Shown one piece after another: positions 57,668 through 64,000 of a DNA stretch of 64,000 nt. Position numbers and translations under genes: made by a program. The DNA comes from JAITVB01 sp031553805 (GTDB lineage: Bacteria; Bacteroidota; Bacteroidia; Bacteroidales; Rikenellaceae). The DNA is taken from contig JAVBLC010000007.1 in NCBI GenBank assembly GCA_031553805.1, forward strand, positions 34,736-98,735, given 5' to 3'. The first letter of the stretch is position 1. Every line of letters starts with the position of its first letter. The notes under the pieces are model-generated. The model was not told the DNA's origin and did not search any database. It was given only the letters and a program-made list of their open reading frames with translations.

Positions 57668-58746
57668 TTTTGCAGGAACTGCTCTTTGAGCGCATGATAG
57701 ACGTCACTCGGCGAGTGGACAATGCCGCCCATCCGGCCGTAGTGGCCTACGGGGATACGGCCTTCGCACGCCAGACGCACGTCTTCGACCATCTGGCCCG
57801 AACTCATTTCGACCGAGAGCATCCCCTTCACGCGGCGCGAAAGCTCGCCCACCGCCGCCGTCGGGAACGGCCACAGCGTGATCGGGCGCAGCAAGCCGAC
57901 TTTGTATCCGTCTTCGCGTGCCATTTCGACCACCTTTTCGCTGATGCGGGCCGATGAGCCGTAGGCCACCAGCACGTAGTCGGCGTCCTCGCAGCGGATC
58001 TCTTCGCAACGTACTTCGTTTTCGCGGATCGTCGCGTATTTCGCCTGCAGGCGCAGGTTAAACTGTTCGTGGCGTGCCGGGTCGAGTTCCACGGAGGTAA
58101 CGATGTTGCGGCCGCGGCCCTTTTTGCCCGTCACGGCCCACGCGCCGTAGTGTTCGACGATGTACTCGTCGGTCCAGCGCGGCTGTGGCGGGCTGAGGGT
58201 CACTTTCTCCATCATCTGGCCGATCACCCCGTCGGAAAGGATCATCACCGGGGTGCGGTATTGGAAGGCCAGTTCGAACGACAAGGCCAAAAAATCATTC
58301 ATCTCCTGCACCGAGAAAGGCGCCAGCACGATCATGTTGTAGTCGCCGTGGCCGCCGCCCTTGGTGGCCTGGAAATAGTCGGCCTGTCCCGGCTGGATCG
58401 TGCCCAGCCCCGGGCCGCCGCGCGACACGTTGACCACCACACACGGCAGTTCGGCCCCGGCCAGGTAGCTGATGCCCTCGGCCATCAGGCTGATCCCCGG
58501 GCTCGACGACGAAGTCATCACCCGCTTGCCGCTCGCCGCACCGCCGTAAAGCATATTGATCGACGCGATTTCACTCTCGGCCTGCAACACGACCATGCCG
58601 GTCGTTTCCCAGGGTTTGAGTTCCATCAGCGTTTCGAGCACCTCGGACTGGGGCGTGATCGGATAACCGAAATAGCCGTCGCATCCGCAACGGATGGCGG
58701 CTTCGGCGATCACCTCGTTGCCCTTCATCAATCTGATCTCTTCCAT
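57664..58746 (-). CDS. 2-oxoacid:ferredoxin oxidoreductase, alpha subunit (VorB/KorA type)
   Basis: A 360-residue subunit with YFGYPITPQSEVLETLMELK near the N-terminus, AESEIASINMLYGGAASGKR, TSSSSPGISLMAEGISYLAG, and GQADYFQATKGGGHGDYN. The last resembles 3-methyl-2-oxobutanoate (branched-chain) enzymes annotated VorB. The C-terminal VLVAYGSSARISEKVVEMAR and LLRPITLWPFP form domain II. Substrate could be branched-chain 2-oxoacids or 2-oxoglutarate. Starts 4 nt after the ferredoxin gene. Confidence 0.93.
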   Translation of the reverse strand: MEEIRLMKGNEVIAEAAIRCGCDGYFGYPITPQSEVLETLMELKPWETTGMVVLQAESEIASINMLYGGAASGKRVMTSSSSPGISLMAEGISYLAGAELPCVVVNVSRGGPGLGTIQPGQADYFQATKGGGHGDYNMIVLAPFSVQEMNDFLALSFELAFQYRTPVMILSDGVIGQMMEKVTLSPPQPRWTDEYIVEHYGAWAVTGKKGRGRNIVTSVELDPARHEQFNLRLQAKYATIRENEVRCEEIRCEDADYVLVAYGSSARISEKVVEMAREDGYKVGLLRPITLWPFPTAAVGELSRRVKGMLSVEMSSGQMVEDVRLACEGRIPVGHYGRMGGIVHSPSDVYHALKEQFLQK

Positions 58747-58750
58747 ATCG

Positions 58751-58990
58751 TTATTTCGCTTCGGTTTCGAATTTCTGGCGGTAGACCGTGATGCAGCTGT
58801 CGGGGCACACCATCGCGCAGTTGGCGCAACCGGTGCAATCGTCGGGGTTCTCCATGTAGGAGTAGTTATACCCCTTGCCGTTGACCAGCGCGTTGAGTGC
58901 CAACACCTTTGAGGGGCAAGCCACTACACACACGCCGCAACCTTTGCAACGCTCCACGTCGACCACCACCGTTCCTTTGATCTTTGCCAT
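58751..58990 (-). CDS. 2[4Fe-4S] ferredoxin-like delta subunit
   Basis: A 79-residue protein from ATG 58990. Two cluster motifs are complete: CKGCGVCVVACP and CTGCANCAMVCP. It passes electrons from the TPP reaction to free ferredoxin. It is the first gene of the five-gene operon (delta, alpha, beta, small membrane protein, gamma), with the -7 box TAAATTTG at 59066-59073 giving a leader of about 70 nt. Confidence 0.95.
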   Translation of the reverse strand: MAKIKGTVVVDVERCKGCGVCVVACPSKVLALNALVNGKGYNYSYMENPDDCTGCANCAMVCPDSCITVYRQKFETEAK

Positions 58991-59065
58991 ACTCAACAAG
59001 TTATGATATTTTCAGAATTGCATTTCACTGCTTATGATCTAAAGCATAAAAAATGCCAATCATTA

Positions 59066-59073
59066 CAAATTTA
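59066..59073 (-). promoter_or_regulatory. -7 box for the oxoacid oxidoreductase operon
   Basis: Minus-strand TAAATTTG is an exact TAnnTTTG match 75 nt upstream of the ferredoxin-like start, with TTG-rich sequence 17-23 nt further upstream. Between here and the terminator at 59224 I see no gene and only a weak CCGGC/GCCGG hairpin. Confidence 0.5.
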
Positions 59074-59223
59074 AGAATTTTTTCCGAGATCAATAACAAT
59101 TTGCGGACAAATATTCTACGAAGCCCAACGGAACGAAACGAGGGAAGTTCACCCACCTCAACCGGCTTGATCCGAAAAACTTAGGCCGGTAAAAAAAATC
59201 GTCCCGGTGGAGGATCGAAAATC

Positions 59224-59262
59224 AAAAAATACAGAAAAGGCCGTCCGCAAACGACCTTTTCT
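59224..59262 (-). terminator. Intrinsic terminator of the 93-residue gene
   Basis: On the minus strand AGAAAAGG-T-CGT pairs with ACG-G-CCTTTTCT (59233-59262, one mismatch) and is followed by GTATTTTTTG (complement of 59223-59232). It lies about 30 nt after the stop at 59293. Confidence 0.75.
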
Positions 59263-59292
59263 GAAAGGGGGTTAACGAGGACACCGACCGAC

Positions 59293-59574
59293 TTACTTGC
59301 AGGCGGCGCTCAATTTCGAGAACAGGCCATCGACCTTGTCGAGCATCTCTGCGCGCAGGGCGGCGTAGTGTTTGCGCACCAGGCGGGCGTTGTTCTTTTC
59401 GGCCGGTTTGATGCGCGAAAAGAGTTCGTTGCGCATTTCGATCGCCTCTTCAATGATCTCGATGATCTGCTCGCGCTGCTTGTCGGGGTGAAAATAAAGG
59501 CAGGTGTAGCAATTCGAAACCACTTCACCCACCAGGTAATCTATGTCCTTTTTGATGCCTCTTCTGCTTGCCAT
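59293..59574 (-). CDS. Conserved small helical protein of unknown function
   Basis: A 93-residue soluble protein, all-helical by appearance and without signal peptide. It has an N-terminal basic stretch (MASRRGIKKDIDYLVGEVVS), two Cys in SNCYTCLYFHPDK, and amphipathic helices (REQIIEIIEEAIEMRNELFS, VRKHYAALRAEMLDKVDGLF). I believe close relatives occur across Bacteroidales, but that is from memory. No motif assigns a role. It has its own terminator, and CACATTTG (59601-59608, minus) is a near -7 box. Confidence 0.75.
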   Translation of the reverse strand: MASRRGIKKDIDYLVGEVVSNCYTCLYFHPDKQREQIIEIIEEAIEMRNELFSRIKPAEKNNARLVRKHYAALRAEMLDKVDGLFSKLSAACK

Positions 59575-59624
59575 AACGGATTGTTGTTTTTGGTATCTTA
59601 CAAATGTGGGGATTTTTTTCGAAT

Positions 59625-59660
59625 TTGCAAAGTGCCGCCCGGCACTCGGAATTTTTTCAC
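59625..59660. repeat. Family B-like hairpin between the small gene and the flippase
   Basis: AGTGCC (59631-59636) and GGCACT (59641-59646) form a hairpin around GCCC, followed by CGGAATTTTTTCACTT. It matches the GGTGCC/GGCACC hairpin and CGGAATTTTT tail of family B with a paired change at the stem base. Here it lies after the flippase stop rather than at a -7 box. Confidence 0.5.
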
Positions 59661-59692
59661 TTCACTCAGATAGCATCCCCTTGCTCGGGAAC

Positions 59693-61132
59693 TCACCGAC
59701 GGAGAGTCTTCCGGACACCATCGAGTACTTCACCCAGAACGACCGAACCCAGCAGCCGCGCCGCGCCGAGATAGATTGCCCCTCCAAGGACAAGCTGCGC
59801 GCCGAGCAACAGGAAGTTATTGGAAATCCAACGTCCGAGCGGCCAAACGGCAGCGGCCATCACCACACCCAGCACGGCATACGGCGCAATGTCGCGCAAC
59901 TGCTGCCCGACACGGTAGCCCGACAGCCGGGCGTTAATCCCCATATAGACGCCGCAAACGATCACTTTCGACACAATGTCGGAAACGATCGCCACCTGCA
60001 ACCCGAAGCGGATCGTCAGGAACAGAAATCCGATCAGCATCACCGCCCCCAGGGCGTCCATACAGAGTGAGAGGTCGGACCGCCCTCGGATTTTTACAAA
60101 GTTGGCGTTGATATGGTTCAAGATATAAAAGATCGCCCCGACGCTCAACAGTTGGACGTAAGGCAGGGCGGGCAACCACTTGTCGGTGACCAGTATTTCG
60201 ACCACCGGCCGGGCGACAGCGACCAACCCCAACATCACCGGGAAAGCGACGAAAGCCAGCGTGCGGACGATCTTGCGCATCGCGTGGCGGAGGCGGGCCG
60301 GATCGTCCTGCAGGTTCGACAGCGCAGCGTAGGTCGACGACCCGAACGCATTCCAGATTACCGACGACACCCCCTCTTTCATCTTGGCTGCGTTGCCGTA
60401 AAAACCGACCTGGTCGAAAGCAAAATAGCGTTTCAGGATGAACGTATAAAAATTGCCCGAGATGGCCGTAATCAGGCTGCCGAACAGCAACTTATAAGAA
60501 AACGAGAAGATCGAGCGAAACGATTGCAAGCTGAAGATCGCCCGAGGCCACCAGCGGCACAGCGCGGTCAGCATGCCCATTTTGATGGCCACCCCCGTGA
60601 CCTGCTGCGCGACGAGCGCCCACACGCCCGCCCCCGAAAGGGCCATCGCCACAGCCAGCACGCCCGAGGCAAAGGCGGCCGTCAGGTTGGCCGTCGCCAA
60701 CCGGTTGAATTGCATCCGTTTGACAAGCAGCGTCGAATGGATGATCGCCGCCCCGTTGAGCGGGATCACCAGGAAAAGGATCCGGGCAATAGGCACCAGC
60801 AACGGTTCGCTGTAGAACCGGGCGATCACCGGCGCACAAAAAAACAGGACAAGGTAAAGCATCACGCTCACCATGACGTTGAACCAGAAAACGGTGTTGT
60901 GGTCGCGTTCGTCAGAGGCGGTTTTGCGGATCAGCGCGAGCGACATCCCGCTGTCGAGCAGCACCGCGCCGACAGCGGTGAAGATAGCCAGCGAAGCTGT
61001 CAGCCCGAAGATCTCGGGAGCCAGGATGCGCGCGGTGACGATCGCCGCCAACATATTGATCGCCTGTTGCCCCGCGCGGTCGACGGCGCTCCAGACGAGG
61101 GCTTTGCGGGTGGCTTGTTTAAGGTCGGTCAT
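59693..61132 (-). CDS. Polysaccharide flippase (Wzx/MOP superfamily)
   Basis: A 479-residue inner-membrane protein with about 12-14 membrane segments. The N-terminal KALVWSAVDRAGQQAINMLAAIVTARILAPE-type block (split here into VWSAVDRAGQQAINMLAAIV and ARILAPEIFGLTASLAIF) and FYGNAAKMKEGVSSVIWNAF are typical of the polysaccharide transporter family. It should flip an undecaprenyl-linked oligosaccharide. It is divergent from a DUF115 gene and a hexapeptide acyltransferase, suggesting a small surface-glycan locus. A family B leader precedes it. Confidence 0.9.
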   Translation of the reverse strand: MTDLKQATRKALVWSAVDRAGQQAINMLAAIVTARILAPEIFGLTASLAIFTAVGAVLLDSGMSLALIRKTASDERDHNTVFWFNVMVSVMLYLVLFFCAPVIARFYSEPLLVPIARILFLVIPLNGAAIIHSTLLVKRMQFNRLATANLTAAFASGVLAVAMALSGAGVWALVAQQVTGVAIKMGMLTALCRWWPRAIFSLQSFRSIFSFSYKLLFGSLITAISGNFYTFILKRYFAFDQVGFYGNAAKMKEGVSSVIWNAFGSSTYAALSNLQDDPARLRHAMRKIVRTLAFVAFPVMLGLVAVARPVVEILVTDKWLPALPYVQLLSVGAIFYILNHINANFVKIRGRSDLSLCMDALGAVMLIGFLFLTIRFGLQVAIVSDIVSKVIVCGVYMGINARLSGYRVGQQLRDIAPYAVLGVVMAAAVWPLGRWISNNFLLLGAQLVLGGAIYLGAARLLGSVVLGEVLDGVRKTLRR

Positions 61133-61156
61133 TCACTGAAGATACTTTACCAGGAC

Positions 61157-61259
61157 AAAGGTGCCTCCCAGCACCCGGAATTTTTACTTTGCTCTGAACC
61201 CCCGGTGCGGGGACGCACCTCCCGGCACCCGGAGTTTTGACTTTATTACGGCAAAGATA
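61157..61259 (-). repeat. Family B leader element (double) and -7 box of the flippase
   Basis: On the minus strand the exact -7 box TATCTTTG (61252-61259) is followed by CCGTAATAAAGTCAAAACTC, hairpin GGGTGCC-GGGA-GGTGC, CCCCGCACCGGGGG, then a second unit AAAGTAAAAATTCCGGGTGC with TGGGAGGCACC. The leader of about 120 nt reaches almost to the ATG at 61132. This is the fullest family B copy in the window. Confidence 0.6.
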
Positions 61260-61293
61260 ATTAAATATTTCGTGCAATTTCACCGGAAATCCC

Positions 61294-61301
61294 TACATTT
61301 G
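61294..61301 (+). promoter_or_regulatory. -7 box for the DUF115 gene; near-leaderless
   Basis: TACATTTG is an exact TAnnTTTG match whose last base is only 6 nt before the ATG at 61307. A transcript starting 5-7 nt after the box would begin at or next to the start codon. Confidence 0.5.
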
Positions 61302-61306
61302 CCTCA

Positions 61307-62155
61307 ATGGGACAGGCAACCACACGCATCGCATCGGCCCTCGGCGCCACCTGCCAAGGTTTTCTCAGTTTGGGCAAAGTATTGCTCCGATCGTCATTTT
61401 GCACCCGCGGCCTGACGCGGATGGAGCGTTCGTCGGACGAAATCGTGGTGCTGGGCAACGGCCCCTCGTTGCGCATATTATTGGACGAACACGCTGATTT
61501 TCTGGCCGGAAAAGAGTTGCTGGCGGTCAATTACGCGGTACAGTCCCCGAGTTACGAAACGCTGCGGCCGCGTTATTACGTGGCGATCGACCCGGTGGTT
61601 TTTTCGGACGAGGCATTTTGTAAAAGGCTCTTTGAGCCGCTGGCCGAGAAAACGGTTTGGCCGCTCGAGCTGTTCGTCCCCTACAACGTGCGACGCGAAA
61701 AGAAGTGGAAAGCGATCCTTTCCAACAATCCATTCATAACGATTCATTACATTAATACCACACCTGTGGCAGGGGCCGATTGGATCGCGATGCCCCTCTT
61801 CCGACGGCGGCTCGGAATGCCTTCGCCGCGCAACGTGCTGGTGCCCTCGCTGATGGTGGCGCTGTGGGCCGGTTTCCGTACGGTCTACACCGCCGGGGTC
61901 GACCACTCGTGGCACCTGCAACTGCGGGTCGACGACCAGAACCGGCTGATGATCAACGACACCCACTACTACGACGCTTCGGACCCCGGCTACACGCGCC
62001 ACGGCACGTTCACCGTCGGGATGCTGTTCCGGTCGTTGTCGCTGGCCTTCAACAGTTACCACACGGTCAATCGCTTTGCCCGCCGGCTCGGGCGGCGCAT
62101 CGTCAACATCACCCCCGGGTCGTTTATCGACGCTTTCGAACGCATGAAACTATGA
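61307..62155 (+). CDS. DUF115 / MptE-like Rossmann-fold protein
   Basis: A 282-residue protein with VVLGNGPSLRILLDE (about 47-61), the glycine-rich motif of the DUF115/6-hydroxymethylpterin pyrophosphokinase MptE-like family. VNYAVQSPSYETLRPRYYVA follows, then VYTAGVDHSWHLQL, the late conserved block. In bacteria such domains occur in surface-glycan and motility accessory proteins; a glycan role fits the neighbouring flippase and acyltransferase. The acyltransferase gene overlaps its stop by 4 nt (ATGA). Confidence 0.7.
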   Translation: MGQATTRIASALGATCQGFLSLGKVLLRSSFCTRGLTRMERSSDEIVVLGNGPSLRILLDEHADFLAGKELLAVNYAVQSPSYETLRPRYYVAIDPVVFSDEAFCKRLFEPLAEKTVWPLELFVPYNVRREKKWKAILSNNPFITIHYINTTPVAGADWIAMPLFRRRLGMPSPRNVLVPSLMVALWAGFRTVYTAGVDHSWHLQLRVDDQNRLMINDTHYYDASDPGYTRHGTFTVGMLFRSLSLAFNSYHTVNRFARRLGRRIVNITPGSFIDAFERMKL

Positions 62156-62844
62156 GCAACAACCTGCCCCTACCCGCTACCCGCACCGGATTACTACCGG
62201 GCATCGTGCGCCTCTTCGGACGGATCTTCCGGCTGATCGGCGGGAACAGTTCCCTGATGAAAAGCATACACCGGGGCGTTTTCCGCAACCGGATCGGCCG
62301 CCACGTCGGGCTGCACGGGCTGTGCAAACTGACCGATTCGTCAATCGGCGACTACAGCTATTTCGGCGGCGGATGCACGGTACAACACACCTCGATCGGC
62401 AAATTCTGCTCGATCGGGCCCAACTTTATCTGCGGCTGGGGCATTCATCCGACCGACGGATTCTCGACTTCGCCGGTCTTCTATTCGACTAAAAAACAAA
62501 ACGGCACGACCTTCTGCACCGAAAACAAAGTAGAAGAATACAAACCCATCGTGATCGGCAACGACGTTTTCATCGGCGCGAACGTGATCGTTTTAGACGG
62601 TGTGACCGTGGGCGACGGCGCGGTGATCGGCGCAGGCGCGGTCGTAACGGCCGACGTGCCGCCCTATGCCATCGTCGGCGGTGTGCCGGCCCAAGTGATC
62701 CGCTATCGTTTCGAGCCCGAAAAAGCCGCCGCCCTGCAACGCATCGCCTGGTGGGATTTCGACAAGCCGACCCTGCGCAAAATGGAGAAAATGTTCTTCG
62801 ACGTCGATGCCGTTATCAGTACTGCACAGCGCTCGGAGTTTTGA
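62152..62844 (+). CDS. Hexapeptide-repeat O-acyltransferase
   Basis: A 230-residue left-handed beta-helix protein of the xenobiotic/serine acetyltransferase group. Hexapeptide turns begin near residue 50 (SSIGDYSYFGGGCTVQHTSI). CGWGIHPTDGFSTSPVFYS contains the His expected at the active site, and IVIGNDVFIGANVIVLDGVT, VIGAGAVVTADVPPYAIVGG and VPAQVIRYRF form the C-terminal coil. It should transfer acetyl or a similar group to a sugar. The last codons (CGGAGTTTTGATTTT) look like family B sequence. Confidence 0.9.
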   Translation: MSNNLPLPATRTGLLPGIVRLFGRIFRLIGGNSSLMKSIHRGVFRNRIGRHVGLHGLCKLTDSSIGDYSYFGGGCTVQHTSIGKFCSIGPNFICGWGIHPTDGFSTSPVFYSTKKQNGTTFCTENKVEEYKPIVIGNDVFIGANVIVLDGVTVGDGAVIGAGAVVTADVPPYAIVGGVPAQVIRYRFEPEKAAALQRIAWWDFDKPTLRKMEKMFFDVDAVISTAQRSEF

Positions 62845-62871
62845 TTTTACTTAAAAAATTTATAGAAAAGA

Positions 62872-63393
62872 ATGGCACTCATAAAACCCTTATTGGGCAT
62901 CACTCCGAAAGTCGGTGAAAATACATACCTGGCCGAAACGGCCGTGCTGATCGGCGATGTGACCATCGGCCGCGACAGCAGCATCTGGTACAACGCCGTG
63001 CTGCGCGGCGACGTGAACCCGATCCGCATCGGCGACCGCACCAACATACAGGACGGCGCCACGCTCCACACCCTCTATAAAAAGTCGGTGGTCGAGATCG
63101 GCAACGACGTGTCGGTGGGCCACAACGCCAACATTCACGGCGCAAAAATCGAGGACAACTGCCTGATTGGCATCGGCTCGACCCTCCTGGACGGCGTGGT
63201 CGTAGGCACCGGTTCGATCATCGCCGCCAACTCGCTCGTGCTGTCGAACACCATCATCGAGCCACACACGATGTGGGCCGGCGTACCCGCCAAAAAAGTC
63301 AAGGACATCGGCCCCGACCAGGACCAGATGATCCGTAAAAACGCCGCCGGATATCTGATGTACTCGGAATGGTATAAAGCCGAAGAAAAATAG
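62872..63393 (+). CDS. Gamma-carbonic anhydrase-family hexapeptide protein
   Basis: A 173-residue left-handed beta-helix protein. The zinc histidines of gamma-type carbonic anhydrases are present in GATLHTLYKK and VSVGHNANIHGAKI. IWYNAVLRGDVNPIRIGDRTNIQDG carries the conserved Arg and Asp, and MWAGVPAKKVKDI closes the domain. CO2 hydration is possible, though many relatives have no shown activity. The gap to the preceding gene is 27 nt. Confidence 0.9.
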   Translation: MALIKPLLGITPKVGENTYLAETAVLIGDVTIGRDSSIWYNAVLRGDVNPIRIGDRTNIQDGATLHTLYKKSVVEIGNDVSVGHNANIHGAKIEDNCLIGIGSTLLDGVVVGTGSIIAANSLVLSNTIIEPHTMWAGVPAKKVKDIGPDQDQMIRKNAAGYLMYSEWYKAEEK

Positions 63394-63451
63394 TTCGCCC
63401 GAAACGGATCGGTTTTTGATGGAAAAGAATCAAATTCAACCATCTATCATT

Positions 63452-63901
63452 ATGAAAAGAGTCGTATTCCTCGTATTATCCGCCGCCTGCCTCGCCTCGT
63501 GCGGCCAGCGCAACGCCCCCAAAAGCGACATCTCGGCCGAAGCCAACACCCCGGTCGACAGCATCATCGCCGCCGAAAAACTGGTGATGGTAGCCCTCGA
63601 CCCCACCGGTGCCGCCACCCACCACAGCCACATCGCCGGCCTCGAAGACAAAGTCGTCTTCCAGTTTAACGCCCTGGCCGGGCAAAATCTCTCCGCCGAC
63701 ATCAGCCAGACCGACACTATCCCCGCCAACATTCGCATCAATCAGATCATCAGTCCATCCGGTGCCGCCGACGGCCCCTTCGGCATCCAGGCAGAATACC
63801 CCCTCACCGAAACCGGCACATGGCAAATCATCGTAGCCGAAAGCCTAATGAACGGAGAACCCTACACCGGCCCATTCACCCTCACCTTCCAACTAAAATA
63901 A
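63452..63901 (+). CDS. Small lipoprotein of unknown function
   Basis: A 149-residue protein from ATG 63452. The signal peptide MKRVVFLVLSAACLASCGQR has a lipobox (Leu-Ala-Ser-Cys) with Cys at residue 17. The mature part has a polar linker and a predicted beta domain (AEKLVMVALDPTGAATHHSH, VVFQFNALAGQNLSADISQT, WQIIVAESLMNGEPYTGPFT) with TFQLK at the end. An in-frame ATG 12 codons upstream is less likely. I do not recognise the family. Confidence 0.75.
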   Translation: MKRVVFLVLSAACLASCGQRNAPKSDISAEANTPVDSIIAAEKLVMVALDPTGAATHHSHIAGLEDKVVFQFNALAGQNLSADISQTDTIPANIRINQIISPSGAADGPFGIQAEYPLTETGTWQIIVAESLMNGEPYTGPFTLTFQLK

Positions 63902-63909
63902 CAAAGCGT

Positions 63910-63940
63910 CACGGCGGGCCAAGAACATGGCCGTGTTTTT
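63910..63940 (+). terminator. Intrinsic terminator after the lipoprotein gene
   Basis: CACGGC (63910-63915) pairs with GCCGTG (63930-63935), with an inner GGCC/GGCC pairing possible, and is followed by TTTTT. Confidence 0.6.
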
Positions 63941-64000
63941 AAAAAGGGCGGGTGTATTGCCGCCCTGGCGCGGGGGGGTGTGGCGGGGGGGGCCCCGGTG
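63941..64000. other. G-rich window end without recognisable gene
   Basis: The last 60 bases contain several runs of seven or eight G and one CCCC block. No start codon or frame can be supported. The composition differs sharply from the rest and could be a natural G-tract or a low-quality contig end. Confidence 0.4.

Overview
This is a gene-dense chromosomal window from a member of the Bacteroidota, most likely order Bacteroidales. A Rikenellaceae/Alistipes-like origin fits the fairly high G+C, but that is inference. The evidence for the phylum is the set of promoter -7 boxes reading TAnnTTTG in front of at least 18 genes, the lack of strong Shine-Dalgarno sites, Bat aerotolerance proteins, TatA and TatC without TatB, a succinylornithine-type carbamoyltransferase, and several outer-membrane barrels. 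The window is mostly housekeeping. I see no rRNA, tRNA, CRISPR array, prophage or transposase gene.

Layout. 1-3.1 kb (minus): start of a split transketolase, a secreted DUF5060/DUF4038 glycosidase and a DeoR regulator, which look like one sugar-utilisation unit. 3.2-7.3 kb (minus): queD-polA-rnhA, beside a candidate small RNA. 7.4-16.6 kb: era, a GH2-like protein with an unusual active site, a POTRA/barrel protein (minus), tatA-tatC, lemA with two TPM-domain genes, and a DUF454-futalosine hydrolase fusion. 16.6-20.5 kb: a small basic protein whose frame has no stop before its terminator, a pRiA4b ORF-3-like gene (minus), pepD, HU and a PfkB kinase. 20.5-28.8 kb: valS (minus), lon, batD-batE. 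29-34 kb: recR-proC, rex-ribF-like, guaB. 33.8-41.9 kb: a phosphohexomutase (minus), then an apparent operon of a 995-residue TPR protein, a barrel protein, a succinylornithine carbamoyltransferase and mazG. 42.3-45.9 kb (minus): glycosyltransferase, ECF sigma factor, rsmG and an amidohydrolase. 46-47.7 kb: thyA-folA-tsaE. 47.7-54.2 kb (minus): pyrF, prfA, a small periplasmic protein, rlmI, an RNase D-like exonuclease and a sialate O-acetylesterase. 54.3 kb: pepP. 56-59 kb (minus): a five-gene 2-oxoacid:ferredoxin oxidoreductase operon with an embedded small membrane protein. 59.3-63.9 kb: a small conserved gene, a polysaccharide flippase, a DUF115 protein, two hexapeptide proteins and a lipoprotein.

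Two kinds of non-coding structure stand out. One is a dispersed repeat (family A) made of hairpins whose stems change by compensating substitutions between copies. It sits mainly at gene 3' ends and in convergent gaps, and one site is a head-to-head pair around a 25-bp inverted repeat. The other (family B) is a short hairpin element lying in the 5' leaders of valS, the exonuclease and the flippase, directly after their -7 boxes. A 68-bp perfect palindrome lies between guaB and the phosphohexomutase.

Protein-level oddities worth checking are: thymidylate synthase with Ile at the position of the dUMP-recognition Asn177; a GH2-like protein lacking the usual acid/base Glu; futalosine hydrolase fused to a membrane domain; and a RibF-like protein with a reduced flavokinase part. 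The futalosine hydrolase and the amidohydrolase, which resembles aminodeoxyfutalosine deaminases, together suggest menaquinone synthesis by the futalosine route.
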